Positions 44,236 to 52,529 of a stretch of 64,000 bases of DNA are shown piece after piece. Positions within the stretch are counted from its first letter, which is position 1. The number at the start of each line of letters is the position of its first letter. The notes below the pieces were generated by a model. The model worked only from the letters and a program-made list of their open reading frames with translations. It did not search any database and was not told where the DNA came from. The stretch is taken from the NCBI RefSeq assembly GCF_030056665.1, contig NZ_JASHIG010000010.1. One strand, 5' to 3'. This DNA is from Flectobacillus roseus. Its GTDB lineage: Bacteria; Bacteroidota; Bacteroidia; Cytophagales; Spirosomataceae. A program made the position numbers and the translations under genes.

Positions 44236-45741
44236 ATGCAAAAAGGAGCAAACAGTACATATTGGGGAAATATCAAAGAGGGCATTAAATCTTCTCTGAA
44301 AGGTTTGTCTTTGTCGTTTAAGCACTTTAAAGATGCTCGTCAAAGTCGCAAACCGATATTTGTAGATGACCCACAGTATTTCGATCAAAAAACAGGGATT
44401 GTCACTACACAATATCCTTATGAGCAATTACCCGTACCCGACAATGGACGTTATCAATTGCACAATGAGATGGATGATTGTATTGTGTGTGATAAATGTG
44501 CTAAAATCTGCCCTGTTGATTGTATAGAAATTGAGCCCATCAAAGCAACTGGTGTGGTGAGTTATGCTTCGGATGGCTCGGCAATTCGTTTGTATGCTGC
44601 CAAGTTTGATATCGATATGTCAAAATGTTGTTTCTGTGGCTTGTGTACGACGGTATGTCCTACCGAATGTCTTACCATGAAAAAGGAGTATGATTTTTCA
44701 GTATTTGACATCACTGAACACAATTTTGCTTTTGGCAACCTTACAGAGGAACAAGCTGACGAAAAGAAAAAATTGTATGAGCAGTATATGCTTGAGAAAG
44801 AAGCATTCAAAAAAGAAACTGCTGCTCAAAAAGCAGAACCTAAAGTTGCGCCAAAACCAGCATTTAAGCCTGCTGCTCGTCCTGTAGCCAATACCGAGAC
44901 TCCTGCTGAGTCTTCAGCGGAAGCTACTGCCGAAGCGCCAAAACCAGCACCAAGACCTGCTTTTAAACCAAAAATGAAGGTTGAAAGCGATGAGTCTAAA
45001 CCTACTACAGACGAAACTTCTACGGGAGATACGCCAAAACCAGCAGCTCGTCCAGCATTTAAGCCAAAAATGAAGGTTGCACCTTCAACCGAGACTTCTG
45101 TTGAAAATACGACAGAAGGTACGAATGAAAATGTTACAACGGCGGCTGATGAAGTCAAGCCTGCTGCTCGTCCAGCCTTCAGGCCGAAGTTTAAACCAGC
45201 CTCAAAACCAGCCGATGAGGTATCTGAGCCAGTTGTAGAAGCTAGCGCAGAGGTATCACCAGAAGTTGAAACACCATCGGAGGAAGTCAAGCCTGCTCGT
45301 CCAGCTTTTCGACCGAAGTTTAAGCCAGCTTCAAAGCCAGCAGAGGAGGTATCTGAGCCAGTTATAGAAGCTAGCGCAGAGGTATCACCAGAAGTTGAAA
45401 CACCATCGGAGGAAGTCAAGCCTGCTCGTCCAGCTTTTAGACCTAAGTTTAAGCCAGCTTCAAAGCTAGCCGATGAGGTATCTGAGCCAGTTATAGAAGC
45501 TAGCGCAGAGGTATCACCAGAAGTTGAAACACCATCGGAGGAAGTCAAGTCTGCTCGTCCAGCCTTCAGACCGAAGTTTAAAGTTCCAGCAAAAGCAGAA
45601 GATGAAACATCTGAGCCTGTTGCTAAAGTCGAACAAGAAGAGATAAAAACCGAAGAAACCAAGCAGGAGGATAGCACTACAGGCGAAGAAGCGCCCAAGC
45701 CTCGTCCTGTTTTTCGACCAAAATTTAAAAGACCAGAATAA
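44236..45741 (+). CDS. nuoI: NADH-quinone oxidoreductase subunit I with a long repetitive C-terminal tail
   Basis: The ferredoxin-like subunit of respiratory complex I that passes electrons through two [4Fe-4S] clusters. The ligands are visible: CIVCDKCAKICPVDC near residues 82-96 and CCFCGLCTTVCPTEC near 131-145. The N-terminus (IKEGIKSSLKGLSLSFKHF) is normal. Ordinary NuoI is about 150-200 residues; this one is 501. Beyond about 195 it is a Pro/Ala/Lys/Glu-rich tail with a repeated (P)ARPAFRPKFKPAS motif in 43-residue units. It is followed directly by nuoJ and nuoK. The tail is probably disordered and cytoplasmic. Confidence 0.93.
   Translation: MQKGANSTYWGNIKEGIKSSLKGLSLSFKHFKDARQSRKPIFVDDPQYFDQKTGIVTTQYPYEQLPVPDNGRYQLHNEMDDCIVCDKCAKICPVDCIEIEPIKATGVVSYASDGSAIRLYAAKFDIDMSKCCFCGLCTTVCPTECLTMKKEYDFSVFDITEHNFAFGNLTEEQADEKKKLYEQYMLEKEAFKKETAAQKAEPKVAPKPAFKPAARPVANTETPAESSAEATAEAPKPAPRPAFKPKMKVESDESKPTTDETSTGDTPKPAARPAFKPKMKVAPSTETSVENTTEGTNENVTTAADEVKPAARPAFRPKFKPASKPADEVSEPVVEASAEVSPEVETPSEEVKPARPAFRPKFKPASKPAEEVSEPVIEASAEVSPEVETPSEEVKPARPAFRPKFKPASKLADEVSEPVIEASAEVSPEVETPSEEVKSARPAFRPKFKVPAKAEDETSEPVAKVEQEEIKTEETKQEDSTTGEEAPKPRPVFRPKFKRPE
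45160..45600 (+). repeat. 129-bp tandem repeat in nuoI (coding)
   Basis: Units start at 45160 (132 bases, one extra Ala codon), 45292, 45421 and 45550 (partial), so the exact period is 129 bases or 43 codons. Adjacent units are nearly identical at the DNA level, which implies recent duplication or conversion. Each unit encodes one ARPAFRPKFK motif and an acidic spacer (SPEVETPSEEV). Confidence 0.9.
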
Positions 45742-45785
45742 GGTTTTTGAATTAGATATTTGACCAACCATAAATCTCAAGAGTT

Positions 45786-46307
45786 TTGATACAATTTGTA
45801 TTTATAGCTTTCATGGTACTGACCTTAGCCTCGGCTTTGGTCGTATTACTTACCAAAAATGTCTTGTATGCGGCCTTTAGTTTGCTTGGTACATTTTTAG
45901 GAGTATCGGCATTGTATGTATTGGCAGGGGCAGATTTTTTGGCTGTAGCCCAAATCTTAGTTTACGTTGGAGGGGTATTAGTACTTCTTATTTTTGGGGT
46001 GATGCTAACCAATCAACAAGGGAATAAAAGCCGTGGACGCAACGATATTACTACCGAAAGTTCCAACCGAGTTCTTGGGGTATTTGTGATGTTGGGTTTT
46101 AGTGCTACTTTGCTATACACCTTTGGTAGAGCAAGATTTTTGACTATTCAAGATAACCTATTTGAGGCAGTAGAGCCTACTTCTACTACTCAAACGATAG
46201 GAGTAGAGCTAATGACCAACTATGTATTGCCCTTTGAAGTTTCAGGTATATTATTGATGGCAGTACTGATTGGAGCAGCTTATTTAAGTACCAAAACTAA
46301 AAACTAA
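45786..46307 (+). CDS. nuoJ: NADH-quinone oxidoreductase subunit J
   Basis: A 173-residue membrane subunit of complex I with five hydrophobic segments. Typical signatures are LASALVVLLTKNVLYAAFSL in the first part and AQILVYVGGVLVLLIFGVML in the third helix region, with the conserved Tyr and Gly. The start is TTG at 45786, 44 bases after nuoI; no ATG is available upstream. The C-terminal LPFEVSGILLMAVLIGAAYL is normal. nuoK follows after 7 bases. Confidence 0.93.
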   Translation: MIQFVFIAFMVLTLASALVVLLTKNVLYAAFSLLGTFLGVSALYVLAGADFLAVAQILVYVGGVLVLLIFGVMLTNQQGNKSRGRNDITTESSNRVLGVFVMLGFSATLLYTFGRARFLTIQDNLFEAVEPTSTTQTIGVELMTNYVLPFEVSGILLMAVLIGAAYLSTKTKN

Positions 46308-46314
46308 TCAATCC

Positions 46315-46623
46315 ATGGATAACAGCTTTTTGCCTTACTACTTACTCACAAGTGCCTTGTTGTTTAGCATAGGACTTGCTTTGGTGGTTGTCAAACGAAA
46401 CATTATTGTGGTACTGATGGGTATCGAATTAATGCTTAATGCTGTCAATGTTAATTTGGTGGCTTTTAGTAAAAATGACCCTAGTCTTCAGGGACAAATA
46501 TTTTCTTTGTTCGTAATCGTTGTGGCAGCTTGTGAAGCTGTCATTGCTTTGGCGATTGTTTTGAAGGTTTATGAACATTTCAAAACCGTTAATCTCGACG
46601 AGATAAATGAGTTAAAGAAATAA
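46315..46623 (+). CDS. nuoK: NADH-quinone oxidoreductase subunit K
   Basis: A 102-residue proton-pumping membrane subunit with three helices. It contains the conserved glutamate in GIELMLNAVNVNLVAF and the second in VVAACEAVIALAIVLKVYE. Normal length. It closes the three-gene nuoIJK unit; nuoL, M and N, which usually follow, are absent here. The next gene is a thioesterase on the same strand after 108 bases. Confidence 0.95.
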   Translation: MDNSFLPYYLLTSALLFSIGLALVVVKRNIIVVLMGIELMLNAVNVNLVAFSKNDPSLQGQIFSLFVIVVAACEAVIALAIVLKVYEHFKTVNLDEINELKK

Positions 46624-46731
46624 ATTCTTTCAATTGTCCTTTTCTCTTTTGCATTCAAGCCTGTCTGCCCAGGTCTGGTATATATAACTTCATCAATCTA
46701 GTAATAGGTAGAAATTACTTTTATTTAAACA

Positions 46732-47244
46732 ATGGCAAAGAGCAAACCAGTATCAGAATCGCTTACTACCATGACCGAAATGATTTTTCCAAACGATACC
46801 AATACGCTTGGAAATTTGATGGGTGGCAACCTCATGAGAATGATGGACGTAGTAGGGGCTATTTGTGCACAAAAACATTCGAACCGAATCGTAGTAACAG
46901 CTTCTGTTGACAACGTGTCGTTCAAAGAGTCTATTCCGCTTGGAAGCGTAGTAACACTACAAGCCAAAGTGACTCGTGCATTTAGTTCTTCGATGGAAGT
47001 GGTGATTGATGTGTGGGCCGAAAATATCCCAGCAAAAGAAAGAGTTTCGACCAATAAAGCCTTTTTTACTTTTGTAGCAGTAGATCAATCTGGTCGCCCT
47101 ATTGATGTGCCTCAGGCTGTTCCTGAAACAGAAGATGAAATTGCCTTGTATGAAGGAGCTTTACGTCGTCGTCAATTGCGTTTGGTATTGGCTGGACGTA
47201 TGAAAGCTCAGGATGCTGTCGAACTAAAATCGATTTTCGAATAA
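46732..47244 (+). CDS. Acyl-CoA thioesterase (hotdog fold)
   Basis: A 170-residue single-hotdog thioesterase that hydrolyses acyl-CoA in the cytoplasm. Signatures are MTEMIFPNDTNTLGNLMGGN with the conserved Asn-Asp and Gly, and ASVDNVSFKESIPLGSVVTL with the helix and strand of BFIT/ACOT-type enzymes. It ends with the basic EGALRRRQLRLVLAGRMKA. Preferred acyl chain is unknown. It converges with the monooxygenase gene at a repeat B hairpin. Confidence 0.92.
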   Translation: MAKSKPVSESLTTMTEMIFPNDTNTLGNLMGGNLMRMMDVVGAICAQKHSNRIVVTASVDNVSFKESIPLGSVVTLQAKVTRAFSSSMEVVIDVWAENIPAKERVSTNKAFFTFVAVDQSGRPIDVPQAVPETEDEIALYEGALRRRQLRLVLAGRMKAQDAVELKSIFE

Positions 47245-47280
47245 ACGTTTCGAGTAACGATATAACATGAGTTATTCAAA

Positions 47281-47368
47281 ATTGAGTGATTGATGATTGA
47301 GTAAATGAGTGATTTTTATCTATATTCAAATAATAATCACTCATTCACTTAATCGCAAATCACTCAAT
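47281..47368. repeat. Repeat family B short form: hairpin overlapping the monooxygenase stop codon
   Basis: ATTGAGTGATTGATGATTG at 47281 and its inverted partner ending CACTCAAT at 47368 form a long imperfect hairpin with AATGAGTGATT/AATCACTCATT as the inner stem. The stop codon of the minus-strand monooxygenase (47360-47362) and its last codons lie inside the right arm. Likely bidirectional terminator for two convergent genes. Confidence 0.7.
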
Positions 47369-47656
47369 GATTTCCACTCTTTCTGAAGAAAAAGCAATAG
47401 GCTTTTCCTTGAACAACGCCTTTGTGGCCGCCCAAGTTTTTTGGAAAAGTTCTGAATCACGATATTGATTCAAATGTTTTTCGCTTTCCCAATAACTGTA
47501 CGTCATAAAGACATTCGGTTGGTTGGCATCTTTGAGAAATTCGAGATGATGGCAGCCTTCAAAATGCCGAATCTTATTTTTAGACGTATTAAAAATTTCA
47601 AGAAAATCATCTACTTTATCTTCCTGAAAAGTCATTCTTACCATTCTAATAATCAT
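47360..47656 (-). CDS. Antibiotic biosynthesis monooxygenase (ABM) family protein
   Basis: A 98-residue small ferredoxin-like alpha/beta protein. The pattern is typical: VRMTFQEDKVDDFLEIFNTS, then CHHLEFLKDANQPNVFMTYS with YWESEKHLNQYRDSELFQKT. Family members include quinol monooxygenases and heme-degrading enzymes but many are uncharacterised. The final residues EIIE and stop come from repeat B sequence. The gene is alone on the minus strand. The start at 47656 (MIIRMVRM) could also be four codons later. Confidence 0.88.
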   Translation of the reverse strand: MIIRMVRMTFQEDKVDDFLEIFNTSKNKIRHFEGCHHLEFLKDANQPNVFMTYSYWESEKHLNQYRDSELFQKTWAATKALFKEKPIAFSSERVEIIE

Positions 47657-47830
47657 CTTTTTCTTGGGTTTTGTTTTGTTATAGCTGTTGGTTTTTGGCT
47701 TACGGCTATCAGTAAGCTGTACTATTAGGCAAAAAGTCGTTAAAGTATCTTATATTTCTTTAGCTTTCGGCTTTCGGCTTTTAGCATTCGGCAAAAATAT
47801 ATCTATTTTTTAGTAACAATAGATATGTTA

Positions 47831-47999
47831 GCTGTTTCAAGTTTAAGAACTTGGAACGCCCAATAAAAAGCAGTCTCTGACTGCGACCTTGCTCAAACCG
47901 AATATCCTAAAGTATTCAATCTTTGGTATTGACTATGCTAGTGGTGCAGTCGCAGACTGCACTTGATTTATTGTTCCAAGTTGGTAAACTTGAAACAGC
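47831..47999. repeat. 169-bp nested palindrome
   Basis: Outer arms 47831-47857 and 47973-47999 match in 25 of 27 positions (GCTGTTTCAAGTTTA against TAAACTTGAAACAGC). Inside are GCAGTC/GACTGC hairpins (near 47870 and 47946). No second copy is in the window. Confidence 0.75.
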
Positions 48000-48000
48000 A

Positions 48001-48122
48001 GGGGGTGGGCTTTGGAAAAAAGCATGGCTGTGGTTAATAAAAACATTTTAACACTCTGTGCCTTGTGCCTGTTGCCTTGTCCCTAAACACATAACTTAAA
48101 AATTATTCTGCTCGATTACTTA
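48001..48122 (-). repeat. Repeat family A, partial copy
   Basis: Read on the minus strand it starts TAAGTAATCGAGCAGAATAA, continues GGGACAAGGCAACAGGCACA and AGAGTGTTAAAATG, and breaks at the nested palindrome on its other side. Confidence 0.7.
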
Positions 48123-48132
48123 AAAGAATTAT

Positions 48133-48993
48133 TTATTTTATCTTAAACTTCTCCATGCCTTTACGATCTTGTAAAGTCACGAAAGCTTCTTTTTGATTTG
48201 GACTAAATACCAGATTACTCGTTTGTTTGCCTTTGGTAGTGACTTCTTTTATCAGTTGTCCCGAAGGGTTGAAAATAAGAATTTTACCTAATCCCCAACG
48301 AGTTACATACAGTTTCCCTGATTTATCACATTTCATACCATCCAAACCGCCGTCATTGAATGAGGTAAAAAGACGTTTATTACTGATATTTCCTTGTGCA
48401 TCCACATCAAATGCCCAGATATTTCGCTGGATACTTTCATTGACATATAACGTTTTTTCATCGGGACTCAAACAAATACCATTGGTTGTACCCATGTCTG
48501 ACGACAACAAATGTGAAGAGCCATCTGTATCTATTCTCCAGATTTGACCTGTGCTTTGTTTCCAATTGGGATCACTAGCAAAAAGAACATTTTTACGAGT
48601 AATACAAATATCATTTGGTTGATTAAAACGGTCATTATGGCTAAATACCGATACTTCTTTGGTCTGCATATTTACCTTCAATACATTATGCCCTGAGAAA
48701 TCTGCCAAATACATAGCACCTTTATCATCGAATTGAATAGCATTTGCAGTGCTTCCTTGTGGTAAAGTAAGGAATAATTCACAAGAGCCATCAGGCATTA
48801 CCTTAGCGATAGTACCATCTTTTTGAAAGTTTACCACATACAATTGTCCTTTGGAGTCAAAGTTGGGGCCTTCGATGTTTTGAGTAAAAAGATTTTCCTT
48901 CGTGAAATCTTGTGCTTGAAATAAAGTTTTGGGACTACAAGAAGAAAGTCCAATAGCTGCGATAGCGCAAGCGAGGTAAGTTGACTTAAACAT
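48133..48993 (-). CDS. SMP-30/gluconolactonase-like lipoprotein
   Basis: A 286-residue six-blade propeller protein with a lipobox (LSSC, Cys19). The blades include GPNFDSKGQLYVVNFQKDGT, FNQPNDICITRKNVLFASD (the conserved Asn-Asp of the metal site) and TTNGICLSPDEKTLYVNES. SMP-30-type enzymes hydrolyse lactones such as gluconolactone. The lipoprotein signal suggests a periplasmic or surface location. It stands alone. Confidence 0.9.
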   Translation of the reverse strand: MFKSTYLACAIAAIGLSSCSPKTLFQAQDFTKENLFTQNIEGPNFDSKGQLYVVNFQKDGTIAKVMPDGSCELFLTLPQGSTANAIQFDDKGAMYLADFSGHNVLKVNMQTKEVSVFSHNDRFNQPNDICITRKNVLFASDPNWKQSTGQIWRIDTDGSSHLLSSDMGTTNGICLSPDEKTLYVNESIQRNIWAFDVDAQGNISNKRLFTSFNDGGLDGMKCDKSGKLYVTRWGLGKILIFNPSGQLIKEVTTKGKQTSNLVFSPNQKEAFVTLQDRKGMEKFKIK

Positions 48994-49371
48994 AGTTGAT
49001 TAGAAAAAATTGGATAGTAGCTTCGAATATACTTGTAATAGGGGAGAATTAAAAGAATTTGAAAAGTTGAAGAGTTGAAAATTGACGTTGCGAAAAAATA
49101 GTACTGAAATACAATTAACGACTTTTCTCTTTTTGGATATTAGTGCAAAACAAGATTACATTGTTGGGCTTTCAGAAATTAGCAATGGGCATTCGGCAAA
49201 GTGTTTTATGGTTGCCCAAAGAATATTTTTGCCGAATGCCTATTGCTGCCGACTGAAAGTTTAAAAGTAAAATACTTTTATTTTTTACAAAATAGAGAAG
49301 CTAATACTTCCGAAATCCAACATCCGATATCCGAAATATACAGTTTTAATGATTCAGAATTTACACTTAGC
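48994..49371. other. Intergenic stretch with an inverted repeat
   Basis: About 380 bases. AGCAATGGGCATTCGGCAAA at 49181-49200 and its inverted partner at 49228-49247 match in 19 of 20 positions; outer CTTTCAG/CTGAAAG bases extend the stem. It resembles repeat family A fragments (GCCGAATGCC). No gene was seen. Confidence 0.55.
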
Positions 49372-49842
49372 TTAGTATTCTGTTTTATCACTTTTATCTT
49401 TCCAGAATTGAAAAGCTTTTTGTGCTTCTTCACGACCGAGTGGAATCATTTCGATTTTGCGTTGATGTAGTGGTAAAGGAATTTCCTGATAGATAAAGGC
49501 ATCGTCAAATCCAATTTCTGCGGCATCCTCGCGTGTGTTGGCGTAATATACCTTACGAGGTCGAGCCCAATAGATAGCACCAAGGCACATTGGGCAGGGT
49601 TCGCATGAGGTATAAATTTCACAATCTTCCAATTGGAAAGTCCCTAAGTTGTTACACGCATCCCTGATGGCTACTACTTCAGCGTGAGCCGTTGGGTCAT
49701 TCGAAGAAGTTACTTGGTTAAAACCTCTACCCACAATTTCTCCATTTTTGACCACAACCGCACCGAATGGACCACCTTTTCCACCAGCCGAACCTTTCAA
49801 AGAAAGCATGATAGCTTCCTGCATAAATTTTTCTTTTTGCAT
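49372..49842 (-). CDS. Cytidine/deoxycytidylate-deaminase family nucleoside deaminase (guanine deaminase-like)
   Basis: A 156-residue zinc deaminase. The zinc site and catalytic Glu are in HAEVVAIRDAC (53-63) and CEPCPMCLGAIYWA (80-93, with Cys83 and Cys86). The C-terminal DAAEIGFDDAFIYQEIPLP is the segment typical of GuaD-type guanine deaminases, rather than the longer tRNA adenosine deaminase TadA. Cytoplasmic. The protein is normal in length and begins MQKEKFMQEA. No purine-pathway neighbours are present. Confidence 0.9.
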   Translation of the reverse strand: MQKEKFMQEAIMLSLKGSAGGKGGPFGAVVVKNGEIVGRGFNQVTSSNDPTAHAEVVAIRDACNNLGTFQLEDCEIYTSCEPCPMCLGAIYWARPRKVYYANTREDAAEIGFDDAFIYQEIPLPLHQRKIEMIPLGREEAQKAFQFWKDKSDKTEY

Positions 49843-50362
49843 AAAATCTAAAGAGTTTGTTTAATGAAATTAGTAAGGGAATGAAAGGATATTTATGCTA
49901 AATAAATACCTTCTTGAGCGCTAAAAAACTGCCAGCTCGTAGACAGTAATACCTCCTTGTCGCCAAAAAGGCAACTTGGCAAGATACAAAAAAAATGCTT
50001 ATAAAGGTCAGTGAAGTAAAAAGCGAAAAAACGCTAGTAGAGAAACAAGGATAGATCTAACCAAAATATATTCTTTTTGTAAGAATACATTCGGAATCAT
50101 GTTAACCAAAAAGAAATAAACTGCAAACTTTCTTCGGTTTGGTGCATATTATTCCAAATTTGCCTAATTTAGATGCAATTTATGATGCCTAAAGCTAGGG
50201 TTCGTAATAAATACTCAAAATAAGATTCTATTTTCGATTCATAAATTGTAAATTGCAACATCATTTGAATTTTTTGTCGAGTTGTCGAGAGCTCAATAGC
50301 TGTAAAAAGTAGAAGAATTCGATAACTTTCCCCAATCATATCCCTTAAACTGTAACCGAAAG
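49843..50362. other. Intergenic stretch between divergent deaminase and pyk genes
   Basis: About 520 AT-rich bases. A weak CCTTGTCGCC/GGCAACTTGG palindrome lies near 49950-49980. I cannot place a promoter with confidence on either strand and see no gene. Confidence 0.4.
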
Positions 50363-51835
50363 ATGTCTTATCAAAGAAAGACCAAGATTGTAGCTACGAT
50401 TGGCCCAGCATCAGAATCACCAGAGATGTTGACCAAGCTTGCCCAAGCAGGTGCAAACATATTCAGACTTAATTTCTCGCATGGTACTCATGAAGACCAC
50501 CTTCAGAGAGTAAAGAACATCAGAGCTGTCTCTGAAGCATTAGGTACAAACCTAACGATTCTTCAAGATTTACAAGGTCCGAAAATTCGTACTCAGCTTG
50601 TTGAAAACAACGGCGTAGAATTGATTGCTGGTAAAACGCTTACTTTCGTGATGGACGAAAATGTGGTAGGTACATCAGAAAGAGTAGGTACTACTTACAC
50701 TTCAATGTACTTAGACGTGAATCCAGGAGAGCGTATCTTGATGGATGATGGTAACTTAGAAGTAAAAGTATTAGCAGTAGACAAAGAGAAAAAAGAGGTA
50801 GTTACCGAAGTAATTTATGGTGGTATCTTGAAGTCAAAAAAAGGTATTAACCTTCCAGGTACAAAAGTTTCATTGCCATGTTTGACTCCGAAAGACGAAG
50901 CGGATTTGTACTTCGGTTTGGACAATGGTGTTGACTGGGTTGCGCTTTCATTCGTACGTAAGGCAGATGATATTTATGATATCAAACAAAAAATCGCTGC
51001 TTACGGAAAAGATACTAAAGTTATCGCTAAAATCGAGAAACCAGAGGCTATCGATAACCTAGACGAAATCATTGCTGCTACTGATGCGATCATGGTAGCA
51101 CGTGGTGACTTGGGTGTTGAGATGGATGGTGCTGAAGTACCACACCTACAACGCGTAATGGTAGAGAAGTGTACTCAAGCTGGTAAACCAGTAATCGTTG
51201 CAACTCAAATGTTGGAATCAATGATTACTAATCCAGTTCCTACACGTGCAGAAACTTCTGACGTTGCGAACGCAGTGTTACAAGGTGCTTCGGCAACGAT
51301 GTTGAGTGCTGAGTCTGCTTCAGGTACTTACCCTGTGAAGTCTGTAGAAACAATGGCACATATCCAAGAGGTGGTTGAAGAGCAACAAAACAAAATCGAA
51401 ATCGTAAAAGGTGACGAGGCTGCTATCTACTTCAAAAATCACTCTTTGGCTAACAATGATTCTAAATACGCTTTGAACGACCGAATGATTGCTAGTGCAT
51501 GTCGTTTGGCTCGTGATACAAAAGCTGAAGCGATTCTTTGCATCACAAACAGTGGTTACACAGCGTTCCGTTTGTCTGCTCACCGTCCTAAAGCTAATCT
51601 TTATGTATTCACATCAAACAAAGCTATCATGACTGTGATGGGATTGTTGTGGGGTGCTAAAGTGTTCTATTACGAAGCTGACGGAAAAGATGTAGAAGCT
51701 ACTGTAAATGGTATGACTGACATCTTGGTGGCGAAAGGATTACTTGCAAAAGGAGATACATATGTAACTACTTTGAGCGTTCCTTCAAATAAAGATTTGA
51801 AAACTAACACCGTACAATTAGGTGTAGTTGAGTAA
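50363..51835 (+). CDS. pyk: Pyruvate kinase
   Basis: A 490-residue glycolytic enzyme converting phosphoenolpyruvate and ADP to pyruvate and ATP. Clear signatures: KTKIVATIGPASESPEML at the N-terminus, FRLNFSHGTHEDH, GDLGVEMDG and the active-site segment IIAKIEKPE (visible as KVIAKIEKPEAIDNLDE), and QMLESMITNPVPTRAETSDV. The C-terminal regulatory domain is present (CRLARDTKAEAILCITNSGY). Normal length. A terminator follows. Confidence 0.97.
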   Translation: MSYQRKTKIVATIGPASESPEMLTKLAQAGANIFRLNFSHGTHEDHLQRVKNIRAVSEALGTNLTILQDLQGPKIRTQLVENNGVELIAGKTLTFVMDENVVGTSERVGTTYTSMYLDVNPGERILMDDGNLEVKVLAVDKEKKEVVTEVIYGGILKSKKGINLPGTKVSLPCLTPKDEADLYFGLDNGVDWVALSFVRKADDIYDIKQKIAAYGKDTKVIAKIEKPEAIDNLDEIIAATDAIMVARGDLGVEMDGAEVPHLQRVMVEKCTQAGKPVIVATQMLESMITNPVPTRAETSDVANAVLQGASATMLSAESASGTYPVKSVETMAHIQEVVEEQQNKIEIVKGDEAAIYFKNHSLANNDSKYALNDRMIASACRLARDTKAEAILCITNSGYTAFRLSAHRPKANLYVFTSNKAIMTVMGLLWGAKVFYYEADGKDVEATVNGMTDILVAKGLLAKGDTYVTTLSVPSNKDLKTNTVQLGVVE

Positions 51836-51852
51836 TATTACCCTCCCATAAT

Positions 51853-51886
51853 AAAAAAGGCGTATCCTTCGGGTACGTCTTTTTTA
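51853..51886 (+). terminator. Terminator of pyk
   Basis: AAAAAAGGCGTATCC, a TTCG loop and GGTACGTCTTTTTT: a stable hairpin followed by a T-run. Confidence 0.85.
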
Positions 51887-52529
51887 TTATTATCTCCTTC
51901 AAAATAACAGATTTTTGAATTACCAAATGGTAATTTTTAAGCCGTAAATCTAATATTTATGGAGCTTATTAGGAGATGAGGAGGTAATGGTTGTATTTTT
52001 ATGATAATATACTATTAAAAATTGAGTCTTGTAAAAAATCAGTTGTAAGAGGGGAAATAAAGAGACTGTCGTTATTTCTTATTAGACGGTAGGTATAGTT
52101 GGCAAGAAAGTTGTTAATTTTATCCATAAAATACATGATAGTCGTGAGAAATGGGATTTAACACAGTTATTCCTGATACAACTTGGTAAAACTTCCTTAG
52201 CAATCCTCATGGTTTTTAGTGTTAATTTTTAATCATTTGAAGAAAAAATTAACATTTTGAGCAAAGACGATTTTTCGAATCTATTTGACTAAAAATAGGG
52301 CTGAGTTTTTCGAAATAATCAATGAGGACACAAACAAAATGCAATAGAATTTGCTATATTAGCAATAAATCCGAGGTATTTGCTAAAATATCAATCCTGA
52401 TTAGTTCACAGGTGTTGAACTGTTGTTGTTAATTAATTGAAAATCAGTTACTCAGGTATGGCTAATAGACTGCCTTATTCTCCAAGAGCTGGTAACCGCC
52501 ATTATCACGACTTGTTAAATTTACAACCG
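51887..52529. other. Long AT-rich intergenic stretch before the LytTR gene
   Basis: About 640 bases with no convincing open frame, repeat or consensus promoter. A minor palindrome GCTATATTAGC lies near 52350. Confidence 0.4.

Larger units (their letters stand above)
47657..48132. other. Repeat-packed intergenic stretch
   Basis: About 475 bases made almost entirely of repeats: a worn family A fragment (about 47695-47830), the nested palindrome 47831-47999 and a family A copy on the minus strand (48001-48122). No coding potential was seen. Confidence 0.6.

Noticed and set aside
44826..45767. A 313-codon open frame antisense to nuoI
   Set aside because: It mirrors the tandem repeat of nuoI. 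The repeated Gly/Ser/Ala-rich product is what the complement of a Pro/Ala/Glu-rich repeat would give, and it has no start context of its own.
35899..48122. Possible CRISPR array made of repeated GGCAACAGGCACAAGG words
   Set aside because: Copies are kilobases apart or simple tandems of a 130-base unit, with no regular spacers, and no cas gene is present.
49930..49990. Short minus-strand peptide and palindrome upstream of the deaminase gene
   Set aside because: The frame is only about 25 codons with a stop shortly upstream, and the palindrome is imperfect; insufficient support for a feature.
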